DNA of 64,000 nucleotides, from NCBI GenBank assembly GCA_020466095.1, contig CM035809.1, positions 5,134,223-5,198,222 of the forward strand, read 5' to 3'. The notes under the pieces were generated by a model. It was not told where the DNA came from, searched no databases, and saw only the letters and a program-made list of their open reading frames with translations. This document shows positions 61,573 through 64,000 of the stretch, one piece after another (position 1 is the stretch's first letter; the number at the start of each line of letters is the position of its first letter). The translations under genes and the position numbers were made by a program. This DNA is from Chlorops oryzae (taxonomy: Eukaryota; Arthropoda; Insecta; Diptera; Chloropidae).

Positions 61573-62446
61573 GAAAATCCTCAACAAACGAGAACAAAGA
61601 AATCATAACCAAATGATCTAAGAATGAGAAACTCTTCACAAAAGACTTCATGGAAAATATCTATATTCTTCAAATTCTTCCCACCTATTCTTAATCCCTA
61701 GTTTTTTAAAATTATATACTTACGCATTTAAATCATATTGCAGCTGAACGCACAATGCACGCGCATTTACATACATGTGAGCTCATATATGCAGCGCATG
61801 CAAAATAAATACACCAACACCGCACCACAAGAAAACAACAAAATAATAAAAAACGCACTCTCGAAACGATGTGCCAAAAGACAAAAACAAAATCACTATT
61901 TGAACGTATTGATTGCTGATATTGTTATTGTTTTTGTGTTTTTGTATTTTTGCTTTTGCTTTTGACTTTGCGTAGGTTGTATATACGGCTTTTTCACGCG
62001 CGATTACAATGGTTCACCAACACGGCACACACACTTTGTGAGACATACACGATTAACATTTCGAAATTGCTTTTGCGGATTTTCTTTGAATTTCTTTGCT
62101 TCTTCTTCTTACTCGTTTTCTTTTTTGACACTGCGTTTTTTGTTGTTTTTACTCGTTTTTATTTGTTTTCGCGTATGACGAGCAATGAGTTTTTCTCATT
62201 CGTGCATATAAGAATAAAACTGCTTTCGAACGAGATGGCATATATGAATAATTTGGCATATATGTAATAATATATATAGATAGATTTGAAGAAAAACTTT
62301 TTTCCTTCTTCTTTTGCTCTTGTTCTGCTTGCTCGTTTTTCGGTTTCTGTTGGTCGTCTGGTTGACAATTTTCAAATGCAATTTTCGCGCACTATTTTGT
62401 TATTTCGCATTTAGGCAATGTGAATTTACTGTTCCCCTGCACTTAC

Positions 62447-62570
62447 ACTGCACATTAATTGAATTTTTCGTTTAATTATACAAATTTTATTTGATTTTTT
62501 GCCGAATTTTGCGACAAGACTCCATTGCTGAAGACGCGAACGAACAATATGGCGGTCATTGTAAACACTA
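62447..62570 (-). other. osa: Candidate non-coding first exon of osa
   Basis: On the minus strand 'ccgccatattgttcgttcgc' leads into an AT-rich leader ending AATGTGCAGT|GTAAGTGC, a strong donor. A match of donor, lack of repeats and position 4.7 kb before the 57701 acceptor make it a reasonable 5' exon. The upstream limit is a guess. No TATA box or clear initiator was identified. The 137-codon frame overlapping it (62839-62426) has no recognisable domain. Confidence 0.27.
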
Positions 62571-64000
62571 ATACCCAGTACCTGGCTTATGGGTACTCGC
62601 TCAGGAGTACTTATCAATAGTTGTCTCTTTCGCACTGACTGTGACTTTGGTTGGCTAGCGCTGCCATCCTGGCATGATTGTAGTTGATTTTTGCCATTAG
62701 GAGACAGACCATTTACAAATCTGGCTATTAGTAGCCAAACTGGAAATAGGCTGGTTTGGAGCTGGTCTTTGCTAAATGCAACCGAAGTCACTAACCTTTT
62801 GCCAGTATATACAAAGAGTATAGAACTAAGAGTTCCCATAAAAGTATAGAATCTAAAGAGTTCCCATATTCATAATGGCGCTTCGAGGAAATTTTTAATG
62901 ATGACGATTAGCGCCTTGGTTTGGATTCGGGTTGTATAGGTAAAGTTCGAGCGGAAGCAAAAACAAGTTCGACCAAAAACAAAACAGTCGAAGGAACACA
63001 AACGAGATTTTTGAAAAAAATGTCAACAAAGATCGAACCTCTCTTTCCCGCAAATAGGTTTCTATTCCCTAACTGTTCGCACGCATTGATTTGAAAAAAT
63101 GCGTGAAAGGAACGCGAATTTTTGGTTTTTCGCAAAAAACAAAAGCGAAAGTGAAGAATAAAAAAATCGGACCTCTCGCTTTTACTCATTCGATTTGTTA
63201 TTCGGTTTCTTCAAACTTATTGATTGAAAGGACAAGCCCGTTTTTGGTTTATGAGAGTGCTTGCAAGTTTTTGACGACCAGAAAATTGAAAATTGTTTTC
63301 TGCTTCGATTGCTTATGTACCGAAGCGTTTTATCCTCATTGATGAGCATAAAAGCTTGTTGTTAATGTAGGGTGTTTTCTTTGTAGGAGTAACATGAAAA
63401 TTGTCGGCATGCATGATCTTTACGTACCCATTGAAATATGCGGAACTGTTGTAAATATAAATAGCTATCACAGACTTATAATATTGAAAAAATAATTCAA
63501 TCGGGTACCCAAATTAATTATTATTTTTTGAAATTTAAAAATCATATGAAATAAATTATAGTTTAAAAATTAGTATTTGAGTGTTGTTCTCAAGTTTTAT
63601 TTGTTGATAAAAAAAAAAAATTATTTTTCAAGTTTTTTTTTTTGATCAGGAAATAAAAATTATTTTTTCGATTTTATTTTTTACTCAGAAAATAAAATTA
63701 TTTTTCGAGTTTTATTTTTTACTCAAAATAAAAATTATTTTTCAAGTTTTTTTGTTTTACTCACAAAATGAAAGTATTATGCAAATATTTTTAAAACTCG
63801 TTGTGTTTTTCTTGCAAGTTGCCTTTTTAAATTTGATAAAAATTCCCTTGAAATGGTGCCTTGCATATTTTGCATTCCCACGAATATTTCGTTTCGTAAA
63901 AGATAAAACATTCTCTTCAAAAATGTCCGGTTTTGTCCCGCTTATGTTTCAAAGAAAATTAGTGAACCCGGAAAAAGCGATATTTTTGTAAGGCTAAAAA
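62571..64000. other. Unassigned right-hand sequence
   Basis: If the first exon call is right, this is upstream of osa. Region 62571-63360 is unique and moderately GC-balanced. Region 63361-64000 is AT-rich, with a loose tandem repeat of about 38 bases at 63610-63766 ('aaataaaaattatttttc' and 'tttttactcag' units). No gene is recognisable; the terminal 79-codon frame (63752-63991) is hydrophobic and unrecognised. Confidence 0.5.

Larger units (their letters stand above)
57701..62446 (-). other. osa: Probable first osa intron
   Basis: Inferred from the acceptor at 57701 and a candidate donor at 62446. It contains a gactccgaaa-type word array (58010-58530), MITE fragments (58638-58728, 60421-60600, about 61390-61425), and a CT/GAGA-containing unique stretch (59100-60300). 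An AT-rich part lies at 60930-61150 and a pure A run of about 40 at 61530-61570. The extent depends on the first exon, which is only a candidate. Confidence 0.4.

Noticed and set aside
62426..62839. 137-codon open frame on the minus strand
   Set aside because: No recognisable domain or homology I know; it overlaps the candidate non-coding exon and a good splice donor, so chance is likelier.

Overview
This window is animal, almost certainly higher-fly (Diptera, Brachycera), chromosomal DNA. It is AT-rich, full of CAA/CAG, CA, CT and GAT microsatellites, and crowded with DNA-transposon remnants of dipteran type. I see no bacterial-type operons, rRNA genes or CRISPR arrays. The large introns suggest a fly with a bigger genome than Drosophila (tephritid or muscoid type), but the species cannot be fixed from sequence alone.

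The only host gene I recognise is the 5' part of osa (eyelid; ARID1/BAF250 subunit of the Brahma BAP chromatin-remodelling complex) on the minus strand. Three coding exons are visible: exon 1 at 57700-56441 (ATG at 57585, in-frame stop just upstream), exon 2 at 16123-15872 and exon 3 at 3173-2985. All three have good splice sites and are in phase 0. Together they encode about 529 residues of the low-complexity Pro/Gly/Gln-rich N-terminus. The ARID and C-terminal domains lie beyond the left edge. The introns are 40.3 kb (56440-16124) and 12.7 kb (15871-3174). Exon 1 as given has a one-base deletion in a CAG/CAA tract near 56855. A further intron starts at 57701, and a candidate non-coding first exon ends at 62447.

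The rest is mostly transposable elements inside osa introns. They include: an intact DD37D Tc1/mariner transposon with a full 350-aa transposase (40070-41373); five copies of Helentron-associated (HINE, DINE-1/mini-me-type) elements in three families; a TTAA-flanked MITE family (three copies plus an old one), one copy split by a 4.5-kb HINE cluster carrying a 101-bp satellite; hAT-type elements with 8-bp target duplications (44950-45412, 7169-8384 and the composite 6909-9504); pogo-like and piggyBac-like MITEs; a tRNA-derived SINE with a 13-bp duplication (18523-18761); and several large elements built from repeated short words (gtcgaa, gactcg, ctagat, gactccgaaa), several of which show CCCA/CCCG ends.

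The least explained signal is a short dispersed motif close to GCATACTTTTAGGCGC. It occurs about 25 times on both strands, often after an A/T-rich TTAAAATATTTGAAG-like lead. It is also the core of a degenerate 130-bp tandem array at 33420-34230.
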